Positions 1 to 9,645 are shown, counted from the stretch's first letter. The stretch: DNA of 64,000 nucleotides from Pseudomonas sp. PDNC002 (GCF_016919445.1 NZ_CP070356.1:1185501-1249500); one strand, 5' to 3'. Notes: generated by a model not told the origin, from the letters alone. Program-made: numbers and translations.

Positions 1-1648
1 TCGGCTTGAGCGCGCGCACGGCCTGGTACACGGCAACGTCCACGCCTTCGTCCTCGTAGCGAGCGCGCAGGCGGTCGAAGACGAAGTCCTGTACTTGCTC
101 GGACAGACCCTCGGCCTTCACTTTGTCGCCGTACTGGGCTACGGCAACGCCGATGGCGTCGACCAGGTCCAGGTCCAGCTGCTTCTCGATGAGGATGCGC
201 AGCACGCCCAGGGCGGCACGGCGCAGGGCGTACGGATCCTTGCTGCCGGTGGGCAGCATGCCGATGCCGAAGATGCCGACCAGAGTGTCGAGCTTGTCGG
301 CCACCGCGACCGCGGCACCGGTCAGGGTACCCGGCAGTTCGGCGCCGGCGCCACGCGGCATGTACTGCTCGTTCAGCGCCAGGGCGACATCCTTGGCTTC
401 GCCGCCGGCGGTGGCGTAGTAGTAACCGGCGATGCCTTGCATCTCCGGGAACTCGCCGACCATCTCGGTGGCCAGGTCGCACTTGGAGAGGATGCCGGCG
501 CGGGCGGCGTTGGTCGCGTCACCACCGATGCGCTCGGCGATGTACGCGGACAGCTTGGAGACGCGCTCGGCCTTCTCGTACACGGTGCCGAGCTGGGCCT
601 GGAACACCACGTTCTTCAGGCGGGCGTTGAAGGCTTCCAGCGGCTGTTTCTGGTCTTGCTTGAAGAAGAACTCGGCGTCGGTCAGGCGCGGGCGTACGAC
701 CTTCTCGTTGCCGGAAACGATATTCTCCGGCGCCTTGCTCTCGACGTTGGCCACGGTGATGAAGCGCGGCAGCAGCTTGCCGTTGGCGTCCAGCAGGCAG
801 AAGTACTTCTGGTTGTCCTGCATGGTGGTGATCAGGGCTTCCTGCGGCACGGCGAGGAAGCGCTCCTCGAAGGAGCACACCAGCGGCACCGGCCACTCGA
901 CCAACGCGGTCACTTCGTCCAGCAGGTCGGCCGGGACGATGGCGCTGCCCTTCTGCTCGGCGGCGAGCTCGGCAACGCGCTTGGAGATAATCTCGCGGCG
1001 CTCGGCGAAGTCGGCCAGCACGTGGGCGCTGCGCAGGTCTTCCAGGTAGTTGGCCGGAGCGGAGATGCGCACGTTGGCCGGATTGTGGAAGCGGTGGCCA
1101 CGGGATTCGCGGCCGGCTTTCTTGGTCAGGATCTCGCAGTCGACGACGTCATCGCCGAACAGCATCACCAGCCACTGGGTCGGACGCACGAATTCTTCGC
1201 GACGGGCAGCCCAGCGCATGCGCTTGGGAATTGGCAGCTCGTTCAGCGAGGTTTCGACGATGCTTGGCAACAGGCCAACGGCGGGCTGGCCGGCGATGGT
1301 CTGGCTGAACTTCAGCTTCGGGCCGCTCTTGTCGATCAGCTCCAGGTCCACGCCGCACTTCTTGGCGAAGCCCAGGGCGGCCTGGGTCGGGTTGCCGCTG
1401 GCGTCGAAGGCAGCCTGCACCGGCGGGCCGTCGAGGTTCACGGTACGGTCCGGCTGCTGCACGGCGAGTTGGTCGATCTGCACGGCCAGGCGGCGCGGCG
1501 CGGCGTAGCAGCGGGCGGCGGCGTAGGTCAGGCCGGCGGCCTTCAGGCCCTTCTCGATGCCGGCCAGGAAGGCTTCACCGAGGCTCTTCAGCGCCTTGGG
1601 TGGCAGCTCTTCGGTGCCCAGTTCGACGAGGAAATCCTTCGCGCTCAT
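1..1648 (-). CDS. glyS: Glycine--tRNA ligase beta subunit (partial, C-terminus outside window)
   Basis: This is the beta subunit of the heterotetrameric bacterial glycyl-tRNA synthetase, which supplies tRNA-binding and proofreading-like domains while the alpha subunit holds the catalytic core. The reading frame is open from the ATG at 1648 to the window edge, about 549 codons of a family length near 684, so roughly the last 135 residues lie outside. The protein begins [18 protein letters not shown], the usual GlyS N-terminus. Its ATG overlaps the glyQ stop by one base (TAATG), so translation is probably coupled. The truncation is a window artefact, not a broken gene. Confidence 0.97.
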   Translation of the reverse strand, partial: MSAKDFLVELGTEELPPKALKSLGEAFLAGIEKGLKAAGLTYAAARCYAAPRRLAVQIDQLAVQQPDRTVNLDGPPVQAAFDASGNPTQAALGFAKKCGVDLELIDKSGPKLKFSQTIAGQPAVGLLPSIVETSLNELPIPKRMRWAARREEFVRPTQWLVMLFGDDVVDCEILTKKAGRESRGHRFHNPANVRISAPANYLEDLRSAHVLADFAERREIISKRVAELAAEQKGSAIVPADLLDEVTALVEWPVPLVCSFEERFLAVPQEALITTMQDNQKYFCLLDANGKLLPRFITVANVESKAPENIVSGNEKVVRPRLTDAEFFFKQDQKQPLEAFNARLKNVVFQAQLGTVYEKAERVSKLSAYIAERIGGDATNAARAGILSKCDLATEMVGEFPEMQGIAGYYYATAGGEAKDVALALNEQYMPRGAGAELPGTLTGAAVAVADKLDTLVGIFGIGMLPTGSKDPYALRRAALGVLRILIEKQLDLDLVDAIGVAVAQYGDKVKAEGLSEQVQDFVFDRLRARYEDEGVDVAVYQAVRALKP

Positions 1649-2595
1649 TATTCGGCCTCCTTCAGCTTGGCCAGTACTTCGTCACGCAATTCGGGGGTGG
1701 CCATCGGGAAGCCGAGGCGGGCGCGGGCCTGCAGGTAGCTCTGCGCCACGGCGCGGGCCAGGGTGCGCACGCGCAGGATGTAGCGCTGACGCTCGGTCAC
1801 CGAGATGGCGCGGCGGGCGTCCAGCAGGTTGAAGGTGTGCGAGGCCTTGAGGACCATCTCGTAGGTCGGCAGCGGCAGCTGCAGCTCGATCAGGCGGTTG
1901 GCTTCGCTTTCGTAGAAGTCGAACAGCTCGAAGAGTTTCTCGACGTTGGCGTGCTCGAAGTTGTAGGTCGACTGTTCCACTTCGTTCTGGTGGAACACGT
2001 CGCCGTAGGTGACCTTGCCGAACGGGCCGTCGGCCCACACCAGGTCGTACACCGAGTCGACGCCCTGGATGTACATGGCCAGACGTTCCAGGCCGTAGGT
2101 GATCTCGCCGGTGACGGGGTAGCACTCGATACCACCCACTTGCTGGAAGTAGGTGAACTGGGTGACTTCCATGCCGTTCAGCCAGATTTCCCAGCCCAGG
2201 CCCCAGGCGCCGAGGGTCGGCGATTCCCAGTTGTCCTCGACGAAACGGATGTCGTGCACCAGCGGGTCGATGCCGATGGCTTGCAGCGAGCCCAGGTACA
2301 GCTCCTGGAAGTTCTCCGGGTTGGGCTTCAGGACCACCTGGAACTGGTAGTAGTGCTGCAGGCGGTTGGGGTTCTCGCCGTAGCGGCCGTCGGTGGGACG
2401 GCGGCTGGGTTGCACGTACGCCGCGTTCCAGGTTTCCGGGCCCACGGCGCGGAGGAAGGTGGCGGTGTGGAAGGTGCCGGCGCCTACTTCCATGTCGTAG
2501 GGCTGCAGCACCACACAGCCCTGATCGGCCCAGTATTTTTGCAGGGCGAGGATCAGGTCCTGGAAGGTGGGCACGGCGGGCGTAGTCTGGCTCAC
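1648..2595 (-). CDS. glyQ: Glycine--tRNA ligase alpha subunit
   Basis: Catalytic alpha subunit that activates glycine with ATP and charges tRNA-Gly in an alpha2beta2 enzyme. The protein is almost superimposable on Pseudomonas GlyQ ([20 protein letters not shown] near the N-terminus, then motifs [13 protein letters not shown] and [19 protein letters not shown]). Two in-frame GTG codons are possible starts, at 2604 and 2595. I chose 2595: an AGGTGA Shine-Dalgarno sequence lies 6 nt before it and actually overlaps the upstream GTG, and the product is then 315 aa, the length I remember for P. aeruginosa GlyQ. It is the first gene of a glyQ-glyS operon. Confidence 0.96.
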   Translation of the reverse strand: MSQTTPAVPTFQDLILALQKYWADQGCVVLQPYDMEVGAGTFHTATFLRAVGPETWNAAYVQPSRRPTDGRYGENPNRLQHYYQFQVVLKPNPENFQELYLGSLQAIGIDPLVHDIRFVEDNWESPTLGAWGLGWEIWLNGMEVTQFTYFQQVGGIECYPVTGEITYGLERLAMYIQGVDSVYDLVWADGPFGKVTYGDVFHQNEVEQSTYNFEHANVEKLFELFDFYESEANRLIELQLPLPTYEMVLKASHTFNLLDARRAISVTERQRYILRVRTLARAVAQSYLQARARLGFPMATPELRDEVLAKLKEAE

Positions 2596-2788
2596 GAATT
2601 TCACCTGTGCTGGATATGCGACTAAAACTCGGCAGTATACCCCAAGACGCTTGCAGCTTGGGCTTCACAGCGCTTTTTGCGCGACCGTTTGCACCTTGCC
2701 CGCGAGGTGAAAAGTCAGGCTGATGACTGTATTTTTGTACAGCATTCTGTCTATAGTCAGGGCTTCCCTGAGCCCAAGGTTGATTGCC

Positions 2789-3343
2789 ATGCCCCGCTGC
2801 TTCTGGTGTAACGACGACCCGCTGTACATCGCCTACCACGATGCCGAATGGGGAGTGCCCCAGCGCGATCCGCGGGCATTGTTCGAGATGCTCATCCTCG
2901 AAGGCGCGCAGGCAGGACTTTCGTGGATCACCGTGCTCAAGAAGCGCGAGCGCTACCGCGAGGTGTTGTTCGGCTTCGATCCCGAGCGCCTGGCGCGCAT
3001 GAGCGACGAGGAGATCGAGGAACGCATGCAGGATCCGGGCATCATCCGCAACTTCGCCAAGCTCAAGGCGGCGCGGCAGAACGCCCGGGCCTGGCTGGAG
3101 CTGGAAGACCCGGTGACGTTCCTCTGGTCCTTCGTCGGCGGTAAGCCGAAGGTCAATCACTTCAGCGAACGCGGGCAGGTGCCGGCGGTGACGCCGGAGG
3201 CCGAGGCCATGAGCAAGGCGTTGCGCAAGGCCGGTTTCAATTTCGTTGGCCCGACCATCTGCTACGCCTTCATGCAGGCCACCGGCATGGTGATGGACCA
3301 CACCACCGACTGCGACCGTTACACCCAGCTGACCCGCGCCTAA
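2789..3343 (+). CDS. tag: DNA-3-methyladenine glycosylase I
   Basis: Constitutive base-excision repair enzyme that removes 3-methyladenine from alkylated DNA. The 184-aa product has the family length and the N-terminal signature MPRCFWCNDDPLYIAYHDAE, with the Cys and His residues that, together with the C-terminal HTTDCDRY segment, form the zinc-binding site of Tag. An upstream in-frame extension to 2723 exists but adds residues unlike the family; the ATG at 2789 follows an AAGGT sequence. It is divergent from glyQ and its last codons overlap by 4 bp the end of the convergent exosortase gene, leaving no room for a separate terminator. Confidence 0.95.
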   Translation: MPRCFWCNDDPLYIAYHDAEWGVPQRDPRALFEMLILEGAQAGLSWITVLKKRERYREVLFGFDPERLARMSDEEIEERMQDPGIIRNFAKLKAARQNARAWLELEDPVTFLWSFVGGKPKVNHFSERGQVPAVTPEAEAMSKALRKAGFNFVGPTICYAFMQATGMVMDHTTDCDRYTQLTRA

Positions 3344-4677
3344 GGCAGCGGGCTGGCCAGGGTGACGGCCAGCCAAGGCCCTTTGGAGCGCCCGGAAAGC
3401 GCCGACCAGTACCAGGCCGAGGTATCGGAGAAGGACTGGCCGGCAGCGTCCTGGATGTAGTCGCAGACCTGCAACTTCACGCCGTCGCGCGTGACGACGA
3501 AGCAGCGCTGCAAACCTTCCGCTCCCACGCGCTTGCGCAGTTGCGTCTGCTCGACGCGGTAGCCGATGGCGCGGAAGCAATCTTCCGCCGGGTGCAGCTT
3601 GCGCGTCGGCCGCAGCACCTGGCGCAGCACGATACTGCGCTGGCCATCGGTGAAGCGGCCGAGCTGGCCGGGGAAGTCTTCGGCAAAGCGTTGCTCCACC
3701 GGAGAAAGAGCGAGCGGCCGCAACAGGCGACCTTCGAACTGCGCCGGCCATTCGTGAGGTGCGCTCACGTTTGCGGAGGCGGAACCCGGCGCCAACAGCG
3801 GCCAGACCATCGCCAGCAGCAATGTGCCCAGGAAAGTTTCCTGGACGCTTGCCGGTGCCGTGGAGCATGCCGACTCGCCCAGCGCAGGCGCGTCGAATGA
3901 ACGCCGCCCGATTACCCGCAGGATCATTCCGCACACCGCCGCGAACACCAGCAAGCCGACGCCTTCGTGCGCCCAGCCGGGAAACCCACTCGCCCCGCTT
4001 TCGCCCCACACCAGCAGCGTGTTGCGCAGGATATTGCCGCCCAACACCAGCATGCCCACCAGCGGCAACCGGCGCAGCAACAGCAGGTCCGGCAGCCGCA
4101 GCCAGGCCGCCAGCGCGCAGGCGGTGAAGTAGCCGACCCAGGCCATCTGGATGCCCGAGCAGGGCGCATCAACCATGATCCACTGGCCATCGACCAACAG
4201 CGCACTACCCTGCCGCTCCACCAACCAAGGCCCCAGCCGCAGCAGCCATGAGCTGACCTCGGCGGTGATCACCCGCAGCGGATAGCCGACGAAGAATTGC
4301 AGCGACGACAGCAGCGGCAGCGACAGGAAACCCAGGCCGAGCCAGGCCAACCAGGGCTGCTCCGGAGCGCGCAGGCTGAGGATCACCAGCAACAGCGCCA
4401 GCACCGAGATCATCCCGCGCAACAGCGGCGGCAGCAGCGACTGGCTGAGCGCCGCCACCAGCAGCAAGCCCGCCGCGAGCGCCAGCCATTTCAGGCGTGG
4501 CTGCGCCCGCAGGCCGGAGCGGTCGCGCCAGAGCAACAGCCCCAGCGCTACCAGGGCAATGATTCCCAGCGGATCATCCGAGCCATCGCCCAGCCGACGC
4601 GCTGCCCACAGCCAACTCGGCCACGCCGACAGCACTGCGAGCAGCAGCCAACTCCAGCCGGGCAGGTGGCGCGTCAT
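3340..4677 (-). CDS. Exosortase with fused C-terminal periplasmic domain
   Basis: Exosortases are membrane cysteine transpeptidase-like enzymes thought to cleave and process PEP-CTERM proteins at the cell envelope. The 445-aa protein has about eight hydrophobic segments in its first 255 residues and the family's catalytic triad: Cys173 in DAPCSGIQM, Arg218 in GGNILRNTLL and His237 in WAHEGVGLLVF. After a further membrane segment there is a soluble tail of about 150 residues (HPAEDCFRAIGY...), resembling the EpsI-type partner domain often found next to or fused to exosortases; that assignment is by appearance only. Start: the ATG at 4677 overlaps the upstream TGA (ATGA) and follows GGAGGAAGG. 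It is co-transcribed with its probable substrate. I cannot name the exosortase subtype. Confidence 0.85.
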   Translation of the reverse strand: MTRHLPGWSWLLLAVLSAWPSWLWAARRLGDGSDDPLGIIALVALGLLLWRDRSGLRAQPRLKWLALAAGLLLVAALSQSLLPPLLRGMISVLALLLVILSLRAPEQPWLAWLGLGFLSLPLLSSLQFFVGYPLRVITAEVSSWLLRLGPWLVERQGSALLVDGQWIMVDAPCSGIQMAWVGYFTACALAAWLRLPDLLLLRRLPLVGMLVLGGNILRNTLLVWGESGASGFPGWAHEGVGLLVFAAVCGMILRVIGRRSFDAPALGESACSTAPASVQETFLGTLLLAMVWPLLAPGSASANVSAPHEWPAQFEGRLLRPLALSPVEQRFAEDFPGQLGRFTDGQRSIVLRQVLRPTRKLHPAEDCFRAIGYRVEQTQLRKRVGAEGLQRCFVVTRDGVKLQVCDYIQDAAGQSFSDTSAWYWSALSGRSKGPWLAVTLASPLP

Positions 4678-6665
4678 GCCACCTTCCTCCGCCACCACCA
4701 CGCGCCGAGTGCCGCGAGCAGCAACATCGCCCACACACCGGGTTCGGGTGTGCCCGGCACCGTGCTGCCGATGGCGCTGTTGTTCACGCCGTGGGGCAAC
4801 GGCAGGGGTTGATCGACGGACTGGCTCGCTTGCGGATCGGGGTTGCGTACTTGCTGGTCGACGGCGATGAACGAGGTGTAGGGCGTGAGCAGCTGGTACT
4901 TCAGGCCGAGGTCGAGAATCTGCGAGCTGAACTCGAAGCCGCCATCGAGGGCTTCCTGGTCCATCAGGCTGGCCAGCCGTTTGCGCGCCCAGAGGTGGGC
5001 GAGCGCGTCGCCGTTTTCACCGAGACTGGTTGCGCTGATCGGCAGGCGTGCCTGGAACGGACCATTCGCCGCATGGGCGTCGATGCGCAGTTCACCGCGG
5101 GGCTCGCCCTTCCATTTGCCGAACAGCACCAGCGGGCGGTTAGCGAAGAGGTCGGGCAGTTGCTGGGGTTCGACGTCGTAGACCTCCAGCCCTTCGAAGC
5201 TCGCGCGAATACCTTGCAGCAGCGGACTGTCGATCATGCGGCGCAAGCGTTCGGCCTGCTCGCTGGCCGAGCGCTGATCGGTGACGATGAAGGGCTCGCC
5301 CTGCCCCGCCCGCGCCAGGCCTTCGATCAGGCTGCGGTTCACCGAGGTTCCGATGCCGAAGGCAAACAGGTTGGCCTTGCCCAGGTTCTCGCGCACCAGT
5401 TGGTAGGCGCTGCTTTCCACACTGACGAAGCCGTCGGTGATCACCACGAAGCTGCGCGAACGCTCCGGGTCGGTGGGCATTGCCAGTGCTTCGCGCAGGG
5501 CCGGCATTAGCTCGGTGCCGCCGGCGCCCTGTTCGCCATCGAGCATGTCGGTGGCGCGGCGGATGTTGGCCGGCGTGGCGGCGAGGGAGGTGTCGGCGAG
5601 CTTGCGGTTGTCGCCGGAGAACAACAGCAGGTTGAAGGTGTCGCTAGGCCGCAGGCGGCCGATCAGGTCGCGCAGCAGGGCTTTGGTGGTGTCCAGTGGG
5701 AAGCCGTTCATGGAGCCGGACACGTCGACGATGAACACATAGTCCCGCGGCACGATGAGCTTGGCATCCGGCGCGCGCGGCGGCGTGACCATGGCGAGGA
5801 AGAAGTTCTCCTGCGCACCGCGCGACAGCAGCAGACCGCTTTGCACCTGATCGCCGCCCAGGCGGTAGTCGAGGATGAAGTCGCGGTTGTTGCCGGCAGC
5901 CTCGTCGGCGGCGAGGTGGAGAGTGGCGCGCTGGCCGTTACGCTGGATGTCGATGTGGTGCGAAGGCGAAGCGATCTCGCCGATCTGCACTGGCGCGAGC
6001 AATTCCATTTGCAGGGCGAATTGCGTGGCTGAGGCCTGGCCCTGTTGCAGGTAGGGCGTCGACATCCACGGTTGGTTGCCGCTGCCGGAAGTGCCCTTGC
6101 CGTTGTAGCGTGGGCCGACCACGGTGGGGAACACGAACTGGTAGCGCCCGTCCGTTGGCACCAGTAGTTCGCTGTAGCGCAGCTCCACCTGCACCACGTC
6201 GCCGGGCAGGATGTTGGCGACCTGCATCTGGAACACGTTCTCGCGTTCCTGCTCCAGCAACGCGGCGGTCTTGCCCTCGCTCTTGGCCTGTTGGTACTCG
6301 GCCTGGGCCTTCTGCTTCTCGCGGATCTGCGCCTGGATCACCCGTTCGCCCAGGCGCACGGTCATCCCGTGGACGGCAGCGCGGGTCGAGGCGGGGAAGA
6401 CGTAGCGCGCTTCCAGCGGCGTCGCGCCCTGGTTGCGGTATTCCTGGGTCACCGTCACCTCGGCGATGTTGCCGAGCACGCGGGCATCCACGCGGGTCGC
6501 CTTGAGCGGCAGCGCATCGACGGATGCGTCGGCGCTCTCGACGAAGAAGTAAGGGCTGGCGTTGTTTTCATTACTGGCGTTTTCGTCGGCGGCCAGCGCC
6601 GTCAGGCTGGCGCTCATCGCCAGCAGCAGGCAGCACAGCCGTGCAAGGAAGGTTCGGGTACGCAT
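4674..6665 (-). CDS. VIT and von Willebrand factor A domain protein with PEP-CTERM sorting tail
   Basis: Exported protein of 663 aa. Residues 1-26 form a signal peptide ending LTALAADE. Residues about 45-175 are a VIT (inter-alpha-trypsin inhibitor heavy-chain) domain, and about 305-480 a vWA domain with an intact MIDAS motif (DVSGS, 314-318), so metal-dependent adhesion is possible. The C-terminus is a textbook PEP-CTERM signal: Pro-Glu-Pro at 640-642, a hydrophobic stretch rich in Trp, Leu and Ala, then RRK. The exosortase gene follows with a 4-bp ATGA overlap, so this is very probably its dedicated substrate. Family knowledge suggests a surface or envelope protein; the ligand is unknown. 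Confidence 0.9.
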   Translation of the reverse strand: MRTRTFLARLCCLLLAMSASLTALAADENASNENNASPYFFVESADASVDALPLKATRVDARVLGNIAEVTVTQEYRNQGATPLEARYVFPASTRAAVHGMTVRLGERVIQAQIREKQKAQAEYQQAKSEGKTAALLEQERENVFQMQVANILPGDVVQVELRYSELLVPTDGRYQFVFPTVVGPRYNGKGTSGSGNQPWMSTPYLQQGQASATQFALQMELLAPVQIGEIASPSHHIDIQRNGQRATLHLAADEAAGNNRDFILDYRLGGDQVQSGLLLSRGAQENFFLAMVTPPRAPDAKLIVPRDYVFIVDVSGSMNGFPLDTTKALLRDLIGRLRPSDTFNLLLFSGDNRKLADTSLAATPANIRRATDMLDGEQGAGGTELMPALREALAMPTDPERSRSFVVITDGFVSVESSAYQLVRENLGKANLFAFGIGTSVNRSLIEGLARAGQGEPFIVTDQRSASEQAERLRRMIDSPLLQGIRASFEGLEVYDVEPQQLPDLFANRPLVLFGKWKGEPRGELRIDAHAANGPFQARLPISATSLGENGDALAHLWARKRLASLMDQEALDGGFEFSSQILDLGLKYQLLTPYTSFIAVDQQVRNPDPQASQSVDQPLPLPHGVNNSAIGSTVPGTPEPGVWAMLLLAALGAWWWRRKVA

Positions 6666-6835
6666 CGCGGGCCTCCGGGCCTGTGGATCGGATGGCCGCA
6701 GGTTGCGCGCGCGGTGTGGGCACAGCGTGTTCGCTCTGTGCTGATTGTGTGGAGGCGAGGTGGAGGCTGCCGGCGATGCCCGAAATGCCGGCGCGAGCGG
6801 CTACAATGGCCGCCATCTGCTTGAAGGAGTTTTCC

Positions 6836-7723
6836 GTGGAGAAATTCAAGGGCGCACTGGTGGTGGGCTTCCTGCGGTTGTTCGCCATGCTGCCGTGGCG
6901 CGCGGTGGGCGCATTGGGCGCGGGCATTGGCTGGCTGATGTGGAAGCTGCCCAACCGCTCCCGCGAGATCGTGCAGATCAACCTGTCGCACTGCTTCCCC
7001 GAGCTGTCCGAAGCCGAGCTGGAAAAGCTCGTCGGCCGAAGCCTGATGGACATCGGCCGCACGCTGACCGAGAGCGCCTGCGCCTGGATGTGGTCGCCGC
7101 AGAAGTCGCTGCAGTACATCCGCGAAGTGGAAGGCATGGAAGTGCTGGAAGAAGCGCTGGCCTCCGGTGACGGCCTGGTTGGCATCACCAGCCACCTGGG
7201 CAACTGGGAAGTACTCAACCACTTCTACTGCTCCTACGCCAAGCCGATCATCTTCTACCGCCCGCCTAAGCTGAAGGCGGTGGACGACCTGCTGAAGAAA
7301 CAGCGCGTGCAACTGGGCAACCGCGTCGCGCCGTCCACGCCCGAAGGCATCAAGAGCGTGATCAAGGAAGTGAAGAATGGCGGCTGCGTCGGCATTCCCT
7401 GCGACCCGGAACCGGACCTCGGCTCGGGCCTGTTCGTGCCCTACCTGGGCACCACCGCGCTGACCAGCAAGTTCGTGCCGTCCCTGCTCTCGCGCGGCAA
7501 GGCGCGTGGGGTGTTCTTCCACGCCGTGCGCCTGCCCGATGGCAGCGGCTACAAGGTGATCCTCGAAGCCGCGCCGGCGGACATGTACGACAAGGACATG
7601 GAAGTGTCGGTGGCTGCGCTCAGCCGCGAGCTGGCCAAGTACGTTCGTGCGTATCCGAGCCAGTACATGTGGACCATGAAGCGCTTCAAGAAGCGGCCCG
7701 AAGGTGAGGCGAAGTGGTACTGA
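6836..7723 (+). CDS. Lipid A biosynthesis late acyltransferase (HtrB/LpxL family)
   Basis: Inner-membrane acyltransferase predicted to add a secondary acyl chain to lipid A. The 295-aa protein has an N-terminal membrane-anchor segment (residues 7-37), the HX4(D/E) catalytic motif as H120-LGNW-E125, and the conserved ESACAW segment typical of LpxL-like enzymes. It matches the position and remembered sequence of P. aeruginosa PA0011 (HtrB1), a lauroyl or 2-hydroxylauroyl transferase; which chain it transfers here cannot be told. The start is GTG at 6836, preceded at 7 nt by AAGGAG; longer in-frame extensions to 6524 run through the divergent gene and lack family similarity. Confidence 0.9.
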   Translation: MEKFKGALVVGFLRLFAMLPWRAVGALGAGIGWLMWKLPNRSREIVQINLSHCFPELSEAELEKLVGRSLMDIGRTLTESACAWMWSPQKSLQYIREVEGMEVLEEALASGDGLVGITSHLGNWEVLNHFYCSYAKPIIFYRPPKLKAVDDLLKKQRVQLGNRVAPSTPEGIKSVIKEVKNGGCVGIPCDPEPDLGSGLFVPYLGTTALTSKFVPSLLSRGKARGVFFHAVRLPDGSGYKVILEAAPADMYDKDMEVSVAALSRELAKYVRAYPSQYMWTMKRFKKRPEGEAKWY

Positions 7724-7753
7724 GCTGCCGGATGATTCAGTACACACCGGAGA

Positions 7754-7910
7754 CACCCTCTCCCCAGCCCTGTCCCTGAAGGGAGAGGGAGCCGTTCGGC
7801 GCGATGCGCTGTAACGCGGAGGGTACCGGTCGGCACCAGACTGTCCACGGACTCCGAACAGTCCCCTCTCCCTTCAGGGGGGAAGCCTAGTCAGAGGGTT
7901 AGGGATAGGG
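7754..7910. repeat. MITE-like intergenic element, copy 1
   Basis: C-rich left end and G-rich right end are inverted complements (ACCCTCTCCCC... and ...GAGGGTTAGGGATAGGG), with internal palindromes CCTGAAGGGAGAGGGA and CCCTCTCCCTTCAGGGG. It fills most of the gap between htrB and mntH. The right arm is degenerate (GGGAAGCCTAGTCAGAGGG interruption). Same family as the copies near 25.0, 29.5, 32.0, 34.2, 41.1, 43.4, 50.7, 55.8 and 61.3 kb. Confidence 0.8.
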
Positions 7911-7944
7911 CATGGCGCCCGCTCACAAGCCAGGAAGAACCAGC

Positions 7945-9258
7945 ATGCTCGGCCTGCCGACCACCGCCACCGCGCCGTTCTGTCCCTCGGAAGTCAAAGG
8001 CAGCATCCAGGTCGCGGCCAGCGCGCCACTGTGGAAGCGCATCCTGCAGTTCGCCGGTCCCGGCCTGCTGGTCTCCATCGGCTACATGGATCCGGGCAAC
8101 TGGGCCACCGCCATCGAAGCCGGCTCGGGCTTCGGCTACCAATTGCTGTTCGTGGTGCTGCTTTCCAGTCTTGCCGGTATGGTCCTGCAGTGCCTGGCAA
8201 TGCGCCTGGGGATCGTCACCGGTCAGGACCTGGCGCAGCTCTCGCGCAGTCGCTACAGCCTGGGCGGCGCGCGCCTGCAATGGTTGCTGGCGGAGCTGTC
8301 GATCGTCGCCACGGACCTCGCCGAAGTGCTCGGCTGCGCCCTCGCCTTCCACCTGTTGCTGGGCGTCGACCTGGTCACCGGCGTCATCCTCACCGCCTTC
8401 GACACGCTCATCGTGCTCGGCCTCAAAGGGCAGCGCTTCCGCCACCTGGAAGCGATCATGCTCGGCCTGATCATCACCATCAGCGGTTGCTACCTGGTCG
8501 AGCTGATCCTCATCAAGCCGCACTGGCCGGACGTTGCCGCCGGCTTCCTGCCCAGCTGGGACGCCATCAGCCAACGAGAGGCGCTGTACCTGGCCATCGG
8601 CATCCTTGGCGCCACGGTGATGCCGCACAACCTCTACCTGCACTCCTCCATCGTGCAGACGCGCCAGGTCAGTGGCAGCAATGGCAAGGCCGCGGCGATC
8701 CGCCTGACGCGCATCGACACCGTGGTCTCGCTGAGCCTCGCGCTGCTGATCAACGCCGCCATCCTGATCCTCGCCGCCGCAGCCTTCCACGAGACCGGCC
8801 ACACCGGCGTCACCGAAATCCAGGACGCCTACCGCCTGCTCGAACCGCTGGTGGGCACCGGGCTGGCGGCGATCCTTTTCGGCGTTGCGCTGCTCGCCTC
8901 GGGGCAGAGCTCCACCTTCACCGGCACCATCGCCGGGCAGGTGATCATGGAAGGCTTCCTGCAGATGAAGATCCCCTGCTGGCAGCGCCGCCTGATCACC
9001 CGCGCGCTGGCACTGATCCCGGCGCTGATCGGCGTGCTGATGCTGGGCGACAAGGCGATCGGCAAGCTGCTGGTGCTGAGCCAGGTGGTGCTCAGCCTGC
9101 AACTGCCCTTCGCACTATGGCCGCTGATCCGCTTCACCAGCGACCGCGCGCTGATGGGCGAGTTCGTCAACAGCCTGCTCACCCGCGTGCTGGCGTGGGG
9201 CTTGTTCTGCGTCATCAGCGCCGCCAATCTCTGGCTGCTGCTGCAACTGCTGGCTTGA
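7945..9258 (+). CDS. mntH: Nramp-family divalent metal (Mn2+) / H+ symporter
   Basis: Proton-coupled importer of Mn2+ and other divalent metals in the inner membrane. The 437-aa protein shows the Nramp hallmarks: DPGN in the first transmembrane segment (GYMDPGNWAT) and the MPHNLYLHS motif of the sixth, both metal ligands, plus about 11 hydrophobic segments. Two starts are possible; I prefer the ATG at 7945 because AGGAAG lies 8 nt upstream, whereas the ATG at 7912 sits at the very end of the repeat element. I see no recognisable MntR or Fur site in the repeat-filled upstream gap. As I remember it, this gene is not at this place in P. aeruginosa, so it may be a lineage-specific insertion in the syntenic block. 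Confidence 0.95.
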   Translation: MLGLPTTATAPFCPSEVKGSIQVAASAPLWKRILQFAGPGLLVSIGYMDPGNWATAIEAGSGFGYQLLFVVLLSSLAGMVLQCLAMRLGIVTGQDLAQLSRSRYSLGGARLQWLLAELSIVATDLAEVLGCALAFHLLLGVDLVTGVILTAFDTLIVLGLKGQRFRHLEAIMLGLIITISGCYLVELILIKPHWPDVAAGFLPSWDAISQREALYLAIGILGATVMPHNLYLHSSIVQTRQVSGSNGKAAAIRLTRIDTVVSLSLALLINAAILILAAAAFHETGHTGVTEIQDAYRLLEPLVGTGLAAILFGVALLASGQSSTFTGTIAGQVIMEGFLQMKIPCWQRRLITRALALIPALIGVLMLGDKAIGKLLVLSQVVLSLQLPFALWPLIRFTSDRALMGEFVNSLLTRVLAWGLFCVISAANLWLLLQLLA

Positions 9259-9306
9259 CCTGACCCATGGGTTTGAGGCCCATTAATGCGCTGACATTCA
9301 GGACGG

Positions 9307-9582
9307 ATGCCATCCATGGCCAACCAACGGCAATACCCGCGTACCCCGATGAAGTGCAGGATCAAGATCAGCCATCCCGACTTCGGAGACGTGTTCGGCC
9401 ATACGCGCGACCTGTCCGACGGTGGCGTCTACGTTCGCCATGAAGTGCTCGCCGCATTGCCCGCCGGTACACGAGTCACCGGTCAGGTACAGGACATGCC
9501 TTTCGATGCGCCGATCCTGGAAATGGAAGTGATGCGTACCGACGCTGAAGGCGCCGGCTTCCGCTTCGTCGGTAACGCCTGA
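9307..9582 (+). CDS. PilZ domain protein (c-di-GMP binding)
   Basis: Small single-domain cytosolic protein of 91 aa. It carries both c-di-GMP-binding elements of PilZ: RxxxR (RQYPR near residues 7-11) and DxSxxG (DLSDGG near residue 39). It probably acts as a c-di-GMP receptor, but the output is unknown; the PA0012 product at the equivalent P. aeruginosa locus is likewise a stand-alone PilZ. Two ATGs at 9307 and 9316 are possible starts; AGGAC just upstream does not decide between them. It lies 48 bp behind mntH on the same strand. Confidence 0.88.
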   Translation: MPSMANQRQYPRTPMKCRIKISHPDFGDVFGHTRDLSDGGVYVRHEVLAALPAGTRVTGQVQDMPFDAPILEMEVMRTDAEGAGFRFVGNA

Positions 9583-9645
9583 CCTCCTGCGTTCGCTGTG
9601 AATCGCATCGGATGCACCGGGTCGGCAACGTGTTGGGGTTAGAGC

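Noticed and set aside
95..1738. Long plus-strand open frame of 547 codons opposite glyS
   Set aside because: It is antisense to a clearly recognised glyS, has low-complexity Gly/Leu/Val/His-rich content and no family resemblance; GC-rich codon use opens such frames by chance.
7912..7944. Upstream ATG as start of mntH
   Set aside because: It sits at the edge of the repeat element; the ATG at 7945 has a better placed AGGAAG.
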